Source: Aliiroseovarius pelagivivens (lineage in GTDB: Bacteria > Pseudomonadota > Alphaproteobacteria > Rhodobacterales > Rhodobacteraceae). Taken from it: 64,000 nt of DNA. Shown here piece after piece: positions 45,175 to 55,419 of the stretch. The stretch lies in NCBI RefSeq assembly GCF_900302485.1, contig NZ_OMOI01000001.1, positions 1,426,001 through 1,490,000 on the forward strand, in the 5' to 3' direction. Every line of letters starts with the position of its first letter. Position 1 is the stretch's first letter. Below the pieces are notes generated by a model. It had not been told where the DNA came from. It searched no databases and saw only the letters and a list, made by a program, of their open reading frames with translations. A program made the position numbers and the translations under genes.

Positions 45175-45816
45175 ATGACACCCGATATGGCAAGCAACAT
45201 CGCCGAAGAAATCTGCCGCTTGGCACCTGTGGTGCCCGTGCTGGTCGTGAAGGACGTGGCTCATGCTGCGCCCTTGGCAAAAGCTCTGGTCAAGGGGGGG
45301 CTTCCCGCATTGGAGGTGACCCTGCGCACCCCGGCGGCACTTGAAGTGATCACCGAAATGGCGCGGATCGAGGGCGGCGTGGTGGGTGCTGGCACATTGC
45401 TGACGTCTGACGACGTCGAGAATGCCAAGATGGCGGGCGCGACCTTCGGCGTGTCACCCGGCGCCACCGACAGGTTGCTGGATGCCTGCGAGGCCAACGA
45501 CCTGCCGCTTCTACCCGGCGCGACCTCGGCCTCGGAAAGCATGCGCTTGCTTGAACGAGGCTACTCCGTGCAGAAATTCTTTCCTGCCGAAGCTGCAGGC
45601 GGTGTGCCCTTCCTGAAATCACTGTCCTCGCCCCTGCCCCAGATCCGCTTTTGCCCGACCGGTGGAGTCAGCCTGAAAAACGCAATGGACTATCTATCGC
45701 TGCCCAACACGCTCTGCGTCGGTGGGTCGTGGGTTGCACCGGCGGACCTGGTCGAAGCCGGCGATTGGGCGGGGATCGAAGCTCTGGCTGCCGAAGCCGC
45801 GGCGCTCACTGACTGA
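45175..45816 (+). CDS. eda: KDPG aldolase
   Basis: The 213-residue TIM-barrel aldolase splits KDPG into pyruvate and glyceraldehyde 3-phosphate. The Schiff-base lysine is K134 (QKFFPAEAAGG) and the general acid E47 (LPALEVTLRTP). AAGGGAGA lies about 8 bases upstream, 13 bases after edd, so edd and eda form an operon. Confidence 0.97.
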   Translation: MTPDMASNIAEEICRLAPVVPVLVVKDVAHAAPLAKALVKGGLPALEVTLRTPAALEVITEMARIEGGVVGAGTLLTSDDVENAKMAGATFGVSPGATDRLLDACEANDLPLLPGATSASESMRLLERGYSVQKFFPAEAAGGVPFLKSLSSPLPQIRFCPTGGVSLKNAMDYLSLPNTLCVGGSWVAPADLVEAGDWAGIEALAAEAAALTD

Positions 45817-45846
45817 CAGAACGCGACGGTCCTGCTATGAATTGGC

Positions 45847-46578
45847 ATGGCCGCAAAATATGACAGAATTGGCATAGACTATGCGCAGCTACGCAAACCT
45901 GACCCGCGTATCGCGGCGCGGATCGAAGCTGCGTTGGGTGACGCGCAGACAGTCCTGAATGTCGGCGCAGGTGCCGGATCGTACGAGCCTGAAGGCCGCA
46001 CACTGACAGCCGTCGAGCCCTCGGCCGAGATGATCGCCCAACGTCCCCCCTCGCCCACCCGCGTGGTTCAAGGCGTGGCCGAGGACCTGCCCTTTGATGA
46101 CAACAGCTTTGATGCTGCGATGGCGGTCCTAACGATCCATCACTGGACGGATCAGGCCAAAGGCATGACCGAGATGCGGCGCGTGACCAAAGGGCCATTG
46201 GTTATCCTGTCTTACGACCCGTCGTTTCGTGATTTCTGGCTTCTGGATTATATCCCGCAACTGGCGGTGCTGGATGATGGGCAGATGCCACCGATGGCCG
46301 CCTATGACGCGTGGTTGGGCAGGGTCGAGGTCACCGAGCTACCCATACCCCACGACTGCACTGACGGCTTCCTGGCTGCCTATTGGCGCAGGCCCGAAGC
46401 CTATCTGGATCCACGTATTCGCGCCGCCATGTCATCTTTTCACGCCATCGGGGATATCTCGTCTGAACTGTCACAGCTGGCCAGCGACCTGTCAGACGGA
46501 ACCTGGGCGCGCAAACACGCAGACTTGCTGGAACTGGACAATCGAGACTGTGGGTATCGCCTTGTGATAGCACATTAG
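45847..46578 (+). CDS. Class I SAM-dependent methyltransferase
   Basis: The 243-residue protein has the SAM-binding motif VLNVGAGAGSYEPEG (about 36-50), the second acidic motif TAVEPSAEM, and FDAAMAVLTIHHW as motif IV (Methyltransf_11 type). Such enzymes methylate small molecules. It follows eda by 30 bases but has no obvious ED role. It converges with a LysR gene (four-base overlap). Confidence 0.88.
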   Translation: MAAKYDRIGIDYAQLRKPDPRIAARIEAALGDAQTVLNVGAGAGSYEPEGRTLTAVEPSAEMIAQRPPSPTRVVQGVAEDLPFDDNSFDAAMAVLTIHHWTDQAKGMTEMRRVTKGPLVILSYDPSFRDFWLLDYIPQLAVLDDGQMPPMAAYDAWLGRVEVTELPIPHDCTDGFLAAYWRRPEAYLDPRIRAAMSSFHAIGDISSELSQLASDLSDGTWARKHADLLELDNRDCGYRLVIAH

Positions 46579-47462
46579 CCCGCCATCGCCTCCGCCCCTT
46601 TGCGTCGCAACCAATTGCGAAACGTCACAGCATTCTGTGTCAGGGCTCCGGGGCGGGTCACGATATAATACCCCAGTTCGGTCTGCATGAAGCGGTGTAG
46701 AGACACGACGGTTCCCGCCTTGATCTGCGCTTCAATCAGAGACTTAGGTTGTACGGACACGCCCAACCCCGCCGTAACTGCCGACATCACCAACCCGCTG
46801 GTTTGCATGGTGGTCAGACTTACCAGATCCAGATCAATCCCTTCTTCTTCGACAATCCGACGTCGCTCCATCATATGGCTTTCCATCACCCACGGTAGAT
46901 CCACCAGATCAGACAGGCTGTTCACCTGCCGCCCCCGGATCAGGTCGGGATGGGCGACGACGATAAATTCGCCATCGGTCAGAAGCTCTGTATCCATACC
47001 CGGCCAATTTCCGTCCCCATAACGGACCGCCAGATCCACCCCATCCCGACGGAGATCCACCAGATCCATGCTGGGATTGATGTTGATCGTAACCTCGGGA
47101 TACTCGGCCCAGAACGAGCCGATCCGGGGCATCAGCCAATGGGAGGCGAAGGCGGGTGTGACCGAGATTTGGACCGGCCTGTCCTGTCCGCGCTGTCGGA
47201 TCTGGTCGATCCCGTCGGCGATGGTTGAAAATCCAGTGCCAAGACTGTCTGCCAGCTGCCGCCCCGCATCGGTCAGCGCCATACCACGCCCCTGTCGCAG
47301 CAACAGCGGCTCGCCCAACTCTTCCTCAAGCTTGCGCACATGCTGACTGATAGCAGCGTGGGTCACGTTCAATTCGCGGGCCGCCTGACTGAGGTTTTGA
47401 TGCCGTGCGGCAGCTTCGAACGCGCGCAACGTGGCCAGCGATGGCAGGGACCTCCAATCCAT
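46575..47462 (-). CDS. LysR-family transcriptional regulator (GcvA-like)
   Basis: The 295-residue regulator has the N-terminal HTH (SLATLRAFEAAARHQNLSQAARELNVTHAAISQHVRKLEEELG, spread over residues 7-50) and an effector-binding domain. The style of the start, WRSLPSLATLRAF, is that of the GcvA/AmpR-like branch. It is divergent from a 54-residue ORF 101 bases away, which may be its target. The ligand is unknown. Confidence 0.9.
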   Translation of the reverse strand: MDWRSLPSLATLRAFEAAARHQNLSQAARELNVTHAAISQHVRKLEEELGEPLLLRQGRGMALTDAGRQLADSLGTGFSTIADGIDQIRQRGQDRPVQISVTPAFASHWLMPRIGSFWAEYPEVTININPSMDLVDLRRDGVDLAVRYGDGNWPGMDTELLTDGEFIVVAHPDLIRGRQVNSLSDLVDLPWVMESHMMERRRIVEEEGIDLDLVSLTTMQTSGLVMSAVTAGLGVSVQPKSLIEAQIKAGTVVSLHRFMQTELGYYIVTRPGALTQNAVTFRNWLRRKGAEAMAG

Positions 47463-47563
47463 ATTGTTACCTCATCTTACATATTGAAAATCATACTGCT
47501 TTGCCAGATGCACCCAATCAACCCTATTTTCATAACAGAACAAAGATATAAAGGAGAGAGACC

Positions 47564-47728
47564 ATGATCTCGATACTATCAAATTCCTTCCGCACCGCCA
47601 CCCGGACCGAGCGCCATACCGACGGCCAGAAAACCGTTTTTCGGGATGAACGGAAGATGCAGAACGACAGCCAGGCCCGCGCTGAAAAAGAACTACGCCG
47701 CTGGCATCGGAAGTGGTTTGCCGGCTAA
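47564..47728 (+). CDS. 54-residue basic hypothetical protein, divergent from LysR
   Basis: The short frame starts MISILSNSFRTATRTERHTDG and ends RRWHRKWFAG; it is rich in Arg, Lys and Gln and has no membrane segment. AAGGAGAG lies 6 bases before the ATG at 47564, a strong ribosome site that supports real translation. It is divergent from a LysR gene and ends 10 bases before the convergent squalene-synthase-like gene. I do not recognise a family. Confidence 0.62.
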   Translation: MISILSNSFRTATRTERHTDGQKTVFRDERKMQNDSQARAEKELRRWHRKWFAG

Positions 47729-47738
47729 GCGCTTTGGC

Positions 47739-48542
47739 TTACCAACCACCTGTCAGCCCAAGCCACAACATATGGCCGCGCCGGGTGACCTCGGCGTGGC
47801 CAAGCGCACCTTCGGTCACAAGAGCAGGCTGTTTTGCCGCCTGTTTCAGAATGCCTTGCGCTCGCCATGCACTGCGCAAGGCGGGATTTCCGCGACGCCC
47901 CAAGGCCGCACGTGCGTTGCTCAGATGTTCAAGACCACCCGCGCAGAGCGTCTGAATGACCTCGGCATCCGGGGTCACATGCCCCCGCCCGGCCTTGGCC
48001 AGCGCAGGCTGCGCCAGCAACCAGTTGGCCAGCCCTACTGCTTCGCCCAGATCTTCCAGCGCGGTGTCGATCTCGAAATCACCAGCAAATTCAGTCATGC
48101 CGCACAGCTGCCCCCCTGCCAGCATCAACGCGCCGGAGGTCGCACGCAGATAGGCGCGGATCTGATCAACGCCTTGAAGCTGGTTTCCCTGCACGTCGCC
48201 CTCGCGCGCTTCAACAATACGAAGCAAGGGCGCGGCCCGCATGTCGCCCCAGATCACCAGCTGAGACAGCGGCGTCGCAACATCGTGGCGCGGAGCCTCG
48301 GTCCCGTCGACAGCCCCCGTAATCACATCTCGCCAGAACTGAAGCCGGATCAAGGCCACCATCGGCTCTTGTGACATGTAAGGTGCGCGGGCGACTTCCA
48401 GATTGAACGCATAGAGCGGAAAAAGCCGCTTTCGTTCCTCCACCGTACCGCTCATCGCGGCCAGAAAACGATCCGGATCGCCTTTCAGAACCTGCTCGGC
48501 ACAGGCAGCAATGGGATCATAATCTTCAGGAGCGGTCGTCAT
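47739..48542 (-). CDS. Squalene/phytoene synthase-family protein, NDUFAF6-like
   Basis: The 267-residue all-helical protein keeps the fold marks LFPLYAFNLEVARAP and LIRLQFWRDVI, but the two Asp-rich metal-binding motifs needed for prenyl condensation are not visible: the second region reads EAVGLANWLLAQP. It therefore looks like NDUFAF6, the mitochondrial complex I assembly factor of the same fold, rather than an active synthase. It overlaps the citramalate synthase gene by four bases and is last in a cysS-cimA operon. Confidence 0.8.
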   Translation of the reverse strand: MTTAPEDYDPIAACAEQVLKGDPDRFLAAMSGTVEERKRLFPLYAFNLEVARAPYMSQEPMVALIRLQFWRDVITGAVDGTEAPRHDVATPLSQLVIWGDMRAAPLLRIVEAREGDVQGNQLQGVDQIRAYLRATSGALMLAGGQLCGMTEFAGDFEIDTALEDLGEAVGLANWLLAQPALAKAGRGHVTPDAEVIQTLCAGGLEHLSNARAALGRRGNPALRSAWRAQGILKQAAKQPALVTEGALGHAEVTRRGHMLWLGLTGGW

Positions 48543-50158
48543 GCGGCCTGCGCCCCGTCACGCAGCAGCTTCCAGATGATCGCATCCAACAGCGCCTCGA
48601 ACGAGGCGTCAACGATGTTCGGGCTGACGCCGACCGTGGACCAGCGGTGCCCGGCCCCGTCTTCACTGTCGATGATCACGCGGGTCTGTGCCTCGGTCCC
48701 GCCTTGGGTGATGCGCACCTTGAAATCGACCAGCTGCATGTCTTCGATGATCGCCTGATACGGCCCCAGATCCTTCGCCAATGCCTTTGCCAGCGCGTTC
48801 ACCGGGCCGCGATCGGTACCGGATGCATCCATGCTTTCAGACACGGACAGCTTCTTGTCGTCACCGATTTTCACTACCACGATCGCCTCGGACAGGCTGA
48901 TCATCTGGTTGCGCTTATTCTTGCGACGCTCAACCGTGACCTTATACCGCTTCACTTCGAAGAACTGCGGCAGTTGGCCCAGAACGTCACGGGCGACCAG
49001 CTCGAAACTGGCCTGCGCGCCGTCATAAGCATAGCCCTGATCCTCGCGTTCTTTCACGCGGTTCAGGATGTCGCCCAGACGCGGATCGCCCTTTTCGACC
49101 TCGATCCCAGCGTCGGCAAGGCGCGCGCGTAGGTTCGATTGTCCGGCCTGATTGGACATGGGCACGATACGCGTGTTGCCCACCGTTTCGGGCGGAATGT
49201 GTTCGTAGGTGGTCGGGTCTTTCAGGATTGCAGAGGCGTGCAGCCCCGCCTTATGCGCAAAGGCCGACGCGCCAACGAAGGGCGACGACTTGTTCGGCAC
49301 GCGGTTCAGGATGTCATCCAGCTGGCGCGACATGCGGGTCAGACCCGCAAGAGCATCCTTGTTGACGCCCAGTTCATAGGCACTGGCATAAGGTTCCTTG
49401 GTCAACAGGATCGGGATCAATGTCACCAGATTGGCGTTGCCACAGCGCTCGCCCAGCCCGTTCAACGTGCCTTGCACCTGACGCGCGCCCGCATCAATGG
49501 CGGCCAGCGAACACGCCACCGCATTGCCCGTGTCGTCATGGGTGTGGATGCCCAGATGGTCGCCGGGGATACCCGCAGCAATGACCGCCTTGGTGATCTC
49601 GTACACTTCATGGGGAAGCGTGCCCCCGTTGGTGTCGCACAGCACAACCCAACGCGCCCCGGCGTCATAGGCGGCTTTCACACAGGTCAGCGCATAGTCG
49701 GGATTGGCTTTGTAGCCATCAAAGAAATGCTCGGCGTCATAAAGCGCCTCGCGCCCTTCCTTGACCATGTAAGCCATTGTCGCGCTGATGTTTTCGACGT
49801 TTTCGTCCAACGTGATACCAAGCGCAGTGGTGACGTGGAAATCGTGGCTTTTGCCCACCAGACAGACCGCAGAGGTGCCCGCGTTCATCACGCCCGCCAA
49901 CACGTCGTCGTTTTCAGCCGAGTACCCTGCCCGTTTCGTCATTCCAAAGGCGGTGAACGTCGCGCGGGTCTTGGGGGCGGCATCGAAAAAGTCGCTGTCG
50001 GTCGGGTTCGCACCGGGCCAGCCGCCTTCGATATAGTCCACACCAAGCGCATCCAGAGCGGTTGCGATCTGCTGTTTTTCCGTCAGCGAGAACTGCACAC
50101 CTTGGGTCTGCTGCCCGTCACGTAGCGTGGTGTCGTAGATGTAAAGGCGCTCTGTCAT
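48539..50158 (-). CDS. cimA: (R)-Citramalate synthase
   Basis: The 539-residue enzyme joins pyruvate and acetyl-CoA to citramalate for isoleucine synthesis. It has the DRE-TIM barrel signature [13 protein letters not shown] at residue 8, [12 protein letters not shown] (about 196-207) and GERCGNANL, then the LeuA-type allosteric domain at the C-terminus (about 400-535). The long second domain is typical of the CimA subgroup. It overlaps cysS by four bases (ATGA). Confidence 0.94.
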   Translation of the reverse strand: MTERLYIYDTTLRDGQQTQGVQFSLTEKQQIATALDALGVDYIEGGWPGANPTDSDFFDAAPKTRATFTAFGMTKRAGYSAENDDVLAGVMNAGTSAVCLVGKSHDFHVTTALGITLDENVENISATMAYMVKEGREALYDAEHFFDGYKANPDYALTCVKAAYDAGARWVVLCDTNGGTLPHEVYEITKAVIAAGIPGDHLGIHTHDDTGNAVACSLAAIDAGARQVQGTLNGLGERCGNANLVTLIPILLTKEPYASAYELGVNKDALAGLTRMSRQLDDILNRVPNKSSPFVGASAFAHKAGLHASAILKDPTTYEHIPPETVGNTRIVPMSNQAGQSNLRARLADAGIEVEKGDPRLGDILNRVKEREDQGYAYDGAQASFELVARDVLGQLPQFFEVKRYKVTVERRKNKRNQMISLSEAIVVVKIGDDKKLSVSESMDASGTDRGPVNALAKALAKDLGPYQAIIEDMQLVDFKVRITQGGTEAQTRVIIDSEDGAGHRWSTVGVSPNIVDASFEALLDAIIWKLLRDGAQAA

Positions 50159-51555
50159 AGCAGCCCCTCCAATTTTGAGGCGTCGAAACCTGCACCCGGT
50201 TCAAGCTCGACCCCTTCCTTGGACATACGGATTTGAACGCCTGCCTCGGTCAAGGCGGCTTTCAGCGCGTCCACAGCGGAGAAATCTTTGGTTTCCATCG
50301 CAGCCACCCGGGTCTCGTGGAGCTTTTGCGCCAAGCCAGACAGGTCCACTGTGGGGGCTGTGGCCCAATCCCCCAATTCACCTGTCAAAAGCCCCAGCAT
50401 TTGCGCTGAAGCCAACAGGCCGGAGGCGTCGCCTTCTGCCGCCATCTTGTGCAACTCGGCCAAAGCGCCTGCGGTATTCAGGTCATCCGCAATAGCCGCA
50501 GCAACAACTGGCGACGGGCTAGATGCTGGTTCGACACCTGCGGTCAAACCGCGCCACTTGCGCAGTGTCGCCTCCGCCTCGGCCCGCTTCTTCTCGGTCC
50601 AGTCCATTGGCTTGCGATAATGCGTGCCAAGAAACACGAAGCGGATTACCTCGCCCGGCACGCCCTGCTCTAGCAGGTCATGCACGGTGAAGAAGTTGCC
50701 CAAGGATTTGGACATCTTCTTGCCTTCGACCTGCAACATCTCGTTGTGCAGCCAATAGTTGGCAAACCCCGCATCGGGATGGCTGCATTTCGACTGCGCG
50801 ATCTCGTTCTCATGGTGTGGGAATTGAAGGTCGTTGCCGCCGCCGTGGATGTCAAAAGACGCCCCCAGCAGGTCATGGCTCATGGCGGAACACTCGATAT
50901 GCCAGCCTGGGCGGCCTCGGCCCCACGGGCTGTCCCAGCCGGGCAGATCATCGGTCGAAGGCTTCCACAGCACGAAATCCATCGGGTCGCGCTTATTGTC
51001 CGCAACCTCGACACGCGCGCCGGCGATCATGTCATCGACCGAGCGGCCCGACAGCTGTCCGTAGTCGTCATAGCTTTTCACCGAAAACAGCACATGCCCT
51101 GCCCCGTCCTGGTACGCATGCCCCTTGGCAATCAGATCCTCGATCATGTCGACCATCGGCTGGATGAACTCGGTCGCGCGCGGCATTTCGTTGGGGTCCA
51201 TCGCCCCCAACGCGCGCATGTCGTTCAGGTACCACGCGATCGTCTCGTTCGAGCGTTCATGCACAAGTTCCTCCAACGTGCCGGAAGCGCCTGCTTCCTT
51301 GCGGGCCAGCGCGGTCGCGTTGATCTTGTCATCCACGTCGGTGAAGTTGCGCACATAGGTCACGTGATCCGCCCCATAGACATGGCGCAGCAGGCGATAG
51401 AGCACATCGAACACCACCACGGGGCGCGCGTTGCCCAGATGGGCGCGGTCATAGACCGTCGGCCCACAGACATACATGCGGACGTTATTGGGGTCGATCG
51501 GGGTGAAGTCCTGCTTCGCCCGCGCCATCGTGTTGTAAAGCTTGATATCCGTCAT
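50155..51555 (-). CDS. cysS: Cysteinyl-tRNA synthetase
   Basis: The 466-residue class I synthetase has the HIGH-like motif in [18 protein letters not shown] (about 28-45), the KMSKS motif [10 protein letters not shown], and zinc ligands including the C of YVCGP and those near the CP1 region ([10 protein letters not shown]). The ATG at 51555 has GAGGA 5 bases upstream; the frame stays open to 51615 but without a site. It heads the cysS-cimA-NDUFAF6-like operon with ATGA overlaps. Confidence 0.97.
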   Translation of the reverse strand: MTDIKLYNTMARAKQDFTPIDPNNVRMYVCGPTVYDRAHLGNARPVVVFDVLYRLLRHVYGADHVTYVRNFTDVDDKINATALARKEAGASGTLEELVHERSNETIAWYLNDMRALGAMDPNEMPRATEFIQPMVDMIEDLIAKGHAYQDGAGHVLFSVKSYDDYGQLSGRSVDDMIAGARVEVADNKRDPMDFVLWKPSTDDLPGWDSPWGRGRPGWHIECSAMSHDLLGASFDIHGGGNDLQFPHHENEIAQSKCSHPDAGFANYWLHNEMLQVEGKKMSKSLGNFFTVHDLLEQGVPGEVIRFVFLGTHYRKPMDWTEKKRAEAEATLRKWRGLTAGVEPASSPSPVVAAAIADDLNTAGALAELHKMAAEGDASGLLASAQMLGLLTGELGDWATAPTVDLSGLAQKLHETRVAAMETKDFSAVDALKAALTEAGVQIRMSKEGVELEPGAGFDASKLEGLL

Positions 51556-51758
51556 GTTGTCCTCGTGCGTCCGCGCATACGTGTTCCCACAGAATTTCCC
51601 GTGCGGGCTTACCAAGTTCCTGACATGTATGGAATAGAAGAACGGCCCGCCTGAGTATCTCAGTGGGTAATGCAGCAGATAATGATGATGCTTGTCCGTT
51701 TCATTAGAGGGACGCTATCACTCTTCCCCGCACCTGCCAAGCGGGTTATCGTCGGGCC

Positions 51759-52112
51759 ATGACACGCGATGCAGTGAACAAGATTTGCGCAGCCCTTCCG
51801 GGCGCTGACTGGTCCGAGCCGTTTGGACCGGGACATGACGTGTGGAAAGTGGGCGACAAGATCTTTGCAGCGATAGGTGCGAAGACACCAGGCGTGTCCG
51901 TCAAAACCCCAGATATCGAGACTGCAACGATGCTGATCGAGGCCGGTGTCGGCGTCAAAGCGCCCTATTTTCATCGCTCATGGGTGAACATACCGTTCGA
52001 CACGGACCCGGAAGAGCTAACTCATCGGATCCGCCGTTCTTATGCGCTGGTGCGGGGCAGCCTGACCAAAAAGGCCCAAGCCGCCCTACCCGCGTTTGCC
52101 GATCAAGCCTGA
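51759..52112 (+). CDS. MmcQ/YjbR-family protein
   Basis: The 117-residue protein fits the MmcQ/YjbR fold (CyaY-like): CAALPGADWSEPFGPGHDVWKVGDKIFAAIG, then the segment KAPYFHRSWVNIPFD and the C-terminal RRSYALVRGSLTKKA. E. coli YjbR binds DNA, but no clear role is known. It overlaps the convergent TDT gene by 10 bases at its 3' end. Confidence 0.87.
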   Translation: MTRDAVNKICAALPGADWSEPFGPGHDVWKVGDKIFAAIGAKTPGVSVKTPDIETATMLIEAGVGVKAPYFHRSWVNIPFDTDPEELTHRIRRSYALVRGSLTKKAQAALPAFADQA

Positions 52113-53101
52113 GCCGCGTTGGTTTTCACAGCCAGCACCCCTTTGGACCACATCATCACGACCTTATAGGCAATGGGCGGGATCATCAGGCTGGCGGCGA
52201 CAAGGCTAAGCCCTGCAATGATGCGCAGAACCTCCGAGCCGGTAGAGACCGCAGCGATCTGCATCACGGTCGAAAATGCCGCCAGTGGGAATGTAAACGC
52301 CCCCCAAAGCGGGCTGAATCCGGCAACTGTCAGCCATCGCGCCCGCAGAACCAGTAGGCTTAGCAGTACAACGGCCAACGCACAGAGCGGATAGGCGACT
52401 TCAGGCAATCCGAGCATGAAGGCCACGGTGGGCAACACGCTGGCCGGAGCCAGGTGAATGGCCAGAAGCGGTCGCAGAGGTGGCGGGACATCTGCACGCA
52501 GGAATTGCGCAAGGCTGGCGCCCCAAATGGCGATTGCCACAACAAGGCTTCCCCAGAACGCCACGGTCGAGAATGCATGAAAACCCAAGGGCAGCGCAGG
52601 AAACGGGCTTAGGATGAAGCCAACAAACAACAGGTGCCACACAGGTGTGACCGAGCGCGCCTCGACCGGACCGGTGATCAGCGTGAAGGCCACGCGGCCA
52701 GCCACAAGAATATGCCCGGCGAGCGCGAGAGAGAAGATGACCGTTGCCCACGTCGTCGAGTAGACCACAATGCTGGCTGCCAACAGATATCCCGAAAGCA
52801 TCATCGCAATCAGCCCTGCACGTCCCGGCAGTACCTTCAGATCTTCAAAGAAAGTGGCTGGTCGTTGAATTAGCTTCGCGATGTAAGCCACTACACAAAA
52901 TAGATAAAGCAGCGTTACCGCGCCAAGGACCACATCCCCAAACCCGGCGGGCACCCCGAACACCTCGGTCGCACGACGCCACGCAAGGCCAAGCCCGAAC
53001 AACCCCATGATTGGCGGAAAGATCGCAGGAGGCGTGCGCTGAAACAGGCGCGTCTTTTCGGGAATGGGCGGCGGAGGCGGGAAATATGGCGGTTTGCTCA
53101 T
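52103..53101 (-). CDS. SLAC1/TehA-family (TDT) anion transporter, copy 2
   Basis: The 332-residue protein has a proline-rich start (MSKPPYFPPPPPIP) and about ten hydrophobic segments; PPAIFPPIMGLFGLGLAWR and HLAPASVLPTVAFMLGL match the TDT family. It is a distant paralogue of the protein at 14613-15608. The poly-proline N-terminus is unusual for the family. Substrate unknown. Confidence 0.83.
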   Translation of the reverse strand: MSKPPYFPPPPPIPEKTRLFQRTPPAIFPPIMGLFGLGLAWRRATEVFGVPAGFGDVVLGAVTLLYLFCVVAYIAKLIQRPATFFEDLKVLPGRAGLIAMMLSGYLLAASIVVYSTTWATVIFSLALAGHILVAGRVAFTLITGPVEARSVTPVWHLLFVGFILSPFPALPLGFHAFSTVAFWGSLVVAIAIWGASLAQFLRADVPPPLRPLLAIHLAPASVLPTVAFMLGLPEVAYPLCALAVVLLSLLVLRARWLTVAGFSPLWGAFTFPLAAFSTVMQIAAVSTGSEVLRIIAGLSLVAASLMIPPIAYKVVMMWSKGVLAVKTNAAQA

Positions 53102-53196
53102 TTGGGATCCTTTCGGCTTGCCCTGATGTAACGCGCGGCCAAGCTTTTCGAAAGCCCGCCCAAGGCGCGCTATTGTCGCATCCCTTTAGGGCTGTG

Positions 53197-53976
53197 TCAG
53201 CCCGTGACGGCCTGTCGTGCGTCCGACAGGGTCTGATGCACCGCCGCCCGCAGAAGCGAAGCCTCGGAACCGACGCCAAGGAACGTCACGCCGAGATCGC
53301 GATAATAGGAAAAATTCGTGCTGTCATAATGCAGGATGCCCGCCGCCTTCCCAGCGGCGCGGATCTTGGCGACACCGCCTGCGATGGCCTTTTTCACCTC
53401 GGGATGGCCGGGATTGCCGCGATGCCCCATATCGGCAGACAGATCCGCCGGACCAATGAAAACGCAGTCGACGCCGTCCACAGCGGCGATCTCGTCTAGG
53501 TTTTGCATCGCCACGCGCGTTTCAGCCTGCACGATCAGGCAGATCTCGTCATTGATGTTGGTGCCATAGTCCGCATTGCGCCCCCAACCCGAGGCCCGCG
53601 CCACAGCCGCGCCCATGCCGCGTCGCCCCTCGGGGGCATAGCGTGTGGCTGCCACCATTTGCTGCGCATGTTCGGCGGTGTCGACCATCGGGACCAGAAC
53701 ACTTTGTGCACCAAGATCAAGCACTTGCTTGATCACCCAGTCTTCGCCGATTGGGACACGTACGACGGGGCTGCTGTCATACCCGGTCATAGCACGCAGT
53801 TGGTTTTGGATCGTCACCGGATCGTAAGGCGCGTGTTCGCCATCGATAAGACACCAATCATACCCAGCCGCCGCAGCAATTTCCGTGGCCGAGACATCGC
53901 CAAGGTTCAACCACAGGCCGATCTGCATCTCGCCTGCGGCCAATTTCTTTTTCAGCGTGTTGGGTGATGCTGGCAT
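53197..53976 (-). CDS. HpcH/HpaI-family aldolase
   Basis: The 259-residue class II aldolase resembles 4-hydroxy-2-oxoheptanedioate aldolase: WLNLGDVSATEIAAAAGYDWCLIDGEHAPYD near the start with a catalytic E of the metal site, VQAETRVAMQNLDEIAAVDGVDCVFIGPADLS in the middle. It splits hydroxy-oxo acids to pyruvate and an aldehyde. The ATG at 53976 is preferred because GGAGGGC just before it is a good site; an ATG 12 bases upstream overlaps that site. No catabolic cluster accompanies it. Confidence 0.87.
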   Translation of the reverse strand: MPASPNTLKKKLAAGEMQIGLWLNLGDVSATEIAAAAGYDWCLIDGEHAPYDPVTIQNQLRAMTGYDSSPVVRVPIGEDWVIKQVLDLGAQSVLVPMVDTAEHAQQMVAATRYAPEGRRGMGAAVARASGWGRNADYGTNINDEICLIVQAETRVAMQNLDEIAAVDGVDCVFIGPADLSADMGHRGNPGHPEVKKAIAGGVAKIRAAGKAAGILHYDSTNFSYYRDLGVTFLGVGSEASLLRAAVHQTLSDARQAVTG

Positions 53977-54050
53977 TACGCCCTCCATTGCTTAACATCG
54001 CAACAATAAAGGTAGAGCATCACCGCACCCACGGCAAGCCCCTCCGACAG

Positions 54051-55385
54051 TTAGTTCAGATAGTCAGAACGCTGCAAACCGTACTTCGCCATCTTTTCGT
54101 TCAACGTCCGGCGCGGCAGGCACAGCTCATCCATCACGCCCACGATGGAACCCTTGTGACGACGCATCGTGTTGTCGATCAGCATCCGTTCGAACGCTTC
54201 TACGTATTCTTTCAAGGGCTTACCCTCGGTCGTCATCACAGGCTGAACCTCATCGTGGTCCGACATAAGAAGTGATGAGATCGTGCCCGATCCACGACGC
54301 GACTGAAGTACGGCACGTTCGGCGATGTTCTCAAGCTGACGGATGTTCCCCGGCCACGGCGCTTGCAGAAGCTGGGCGGCCTCTTGCGCGCTGACACCTG
54401 GCGCGGCACAGCCGTATTCGTCCGCGAACTGATCCGCGAAGACGGTGAACAGCATCAGGATATCTTCACCGCGCTGACGCAGCGGCGGTAGAGTGATCTT
54501 CATGGCTGCAAGGCGATAGAACAGATCGGGGCGTAGGCAATCTTCGCAGGTTTTGCCCTGCTCTTGCAGGTTACAGATCGCCACAACGCGGGTCTCGGCC
54601 GGGTTTCCTTGGTCGTTCATCCACGCGAGCAACCGCGCCTGAAGACCCATCGGCATGCCTTCGATATCTTCCAATACCAACGTGCCACCACGGGCCTCTT
54701 CGACCAGTGGCAGTGCGCCACCTTCGTCAAGCGGGCCAAAGAAGCGGCGGGTCAGCTCGTCTTCTTCCACACCCGCACAGGACGTCACGACGAAGCGCTT
54801 GCCGGCCTTGGCCCCCACCGCGTGCAGCGCATGGGCCACAAGGGTCTTGCCAGTACCGGTCTCGCCTTCAATCAACACATGACCGTCTGACTGACCGATA
54901 TCCAAAATATCCTCGCGCAAGCGCGACATGATCGGGGACGCGCCGATCAGCTTTTTCATGATCGTGGTGCCGTCCCCCAGCTCGCGACGCAGCGCGCGGG
55001 CATCCATTGCCATGCGGCGTTTATGGGTGGCGCTTTTCACCAGTTTGGTCAGCTGGTCCGGGTTGAATGGCTTTTCAAGGAAGTCATAGGCGCCGACGCG
55101 CATCGCCTCGACCGCCATCGGCACATCACCGTGACCGGTGATCATGATTACGGGAAGGCTGCTGTCTTGGCTCATCAGTTTCTTCAGAAACCCCATGCCA
55201 TCCAGACCCGGCATGCGGATGTCAGACACCACAATACCCGGATAGTCCGGCCCAATGGCTTTCAACGCCTCTTCGGCAGAGGGAAAAGTGTCGGTCTCAA
55301 ATCCCGACAGGGACAGCCACTGAGAAATGGACTGTCGCATATCCTGTTCGTCATCGACGATCGCGATTTTAATTGCCTGTGCCAT
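54051..55385 (-). CDS. dctD: DctD-type response regulator without the GAFTGA motif
   Basis: The 444-residue protein has a receiver (D11, D12, phosphorylation site D55, K105), an AAA+ domain (about 145-375, Walker A GETGTGKT at 174-181) and a C-terminal FIS-type HTH (about 395-440). The loop where sigma-54 activators carry GAFTGA reads FGPLDEGGALPL (216-227), so this motif is lost, and Walker B is LVLED instead of the usual order D-E. It sits 34 bases after dctB. The C4-dicarboxylate role is inferred from dctB; no dctPQM genes are in the window. Confidence 0.85.
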   Translation of the reverse strand: MAQAIKIAIVDDEQDMRQSISQWLSLSGFETDTFPSAEEALKAIGPDYPGIVVSDIRMPGLDGMGFLKKLMSQDSSLPVIMITGHGDVPMAVEAMRVGAYDFLEKPFNPDQLTKLVKSATHKRRMAMDARALRRELGDGTTIMKKLIGASPIMSRLREDILDIGQSDGHVLIEGETGTGKTLVAHALHAVGAKAGKRFVVTSCAGVEEDELTRRFFGPLDEGGALPLVEEARGGTLVLEDIEGMPMGLQARLLAWMNDQGNPAETRVVAICNLQEQGKTCEDCLRPDLFYRLAAMKITLPPLRQRGEDILMLFTVFADQFADEYGCAAPGVSAQEAAQLLQAPWPGNIRQLENIAERAVLQSRRGSGTISSLLMSDHDEVQPVMTTEGKPLKEYVEAFERMLIDNTMRRHKGSIVGVMDELCLPRRTLNEKMAKYGLQRSDYLN

Positions 55386-55419
55386 GTCGCTCTCCTAAGT
55401 GCGCTTCTTGTCTTGGCCG

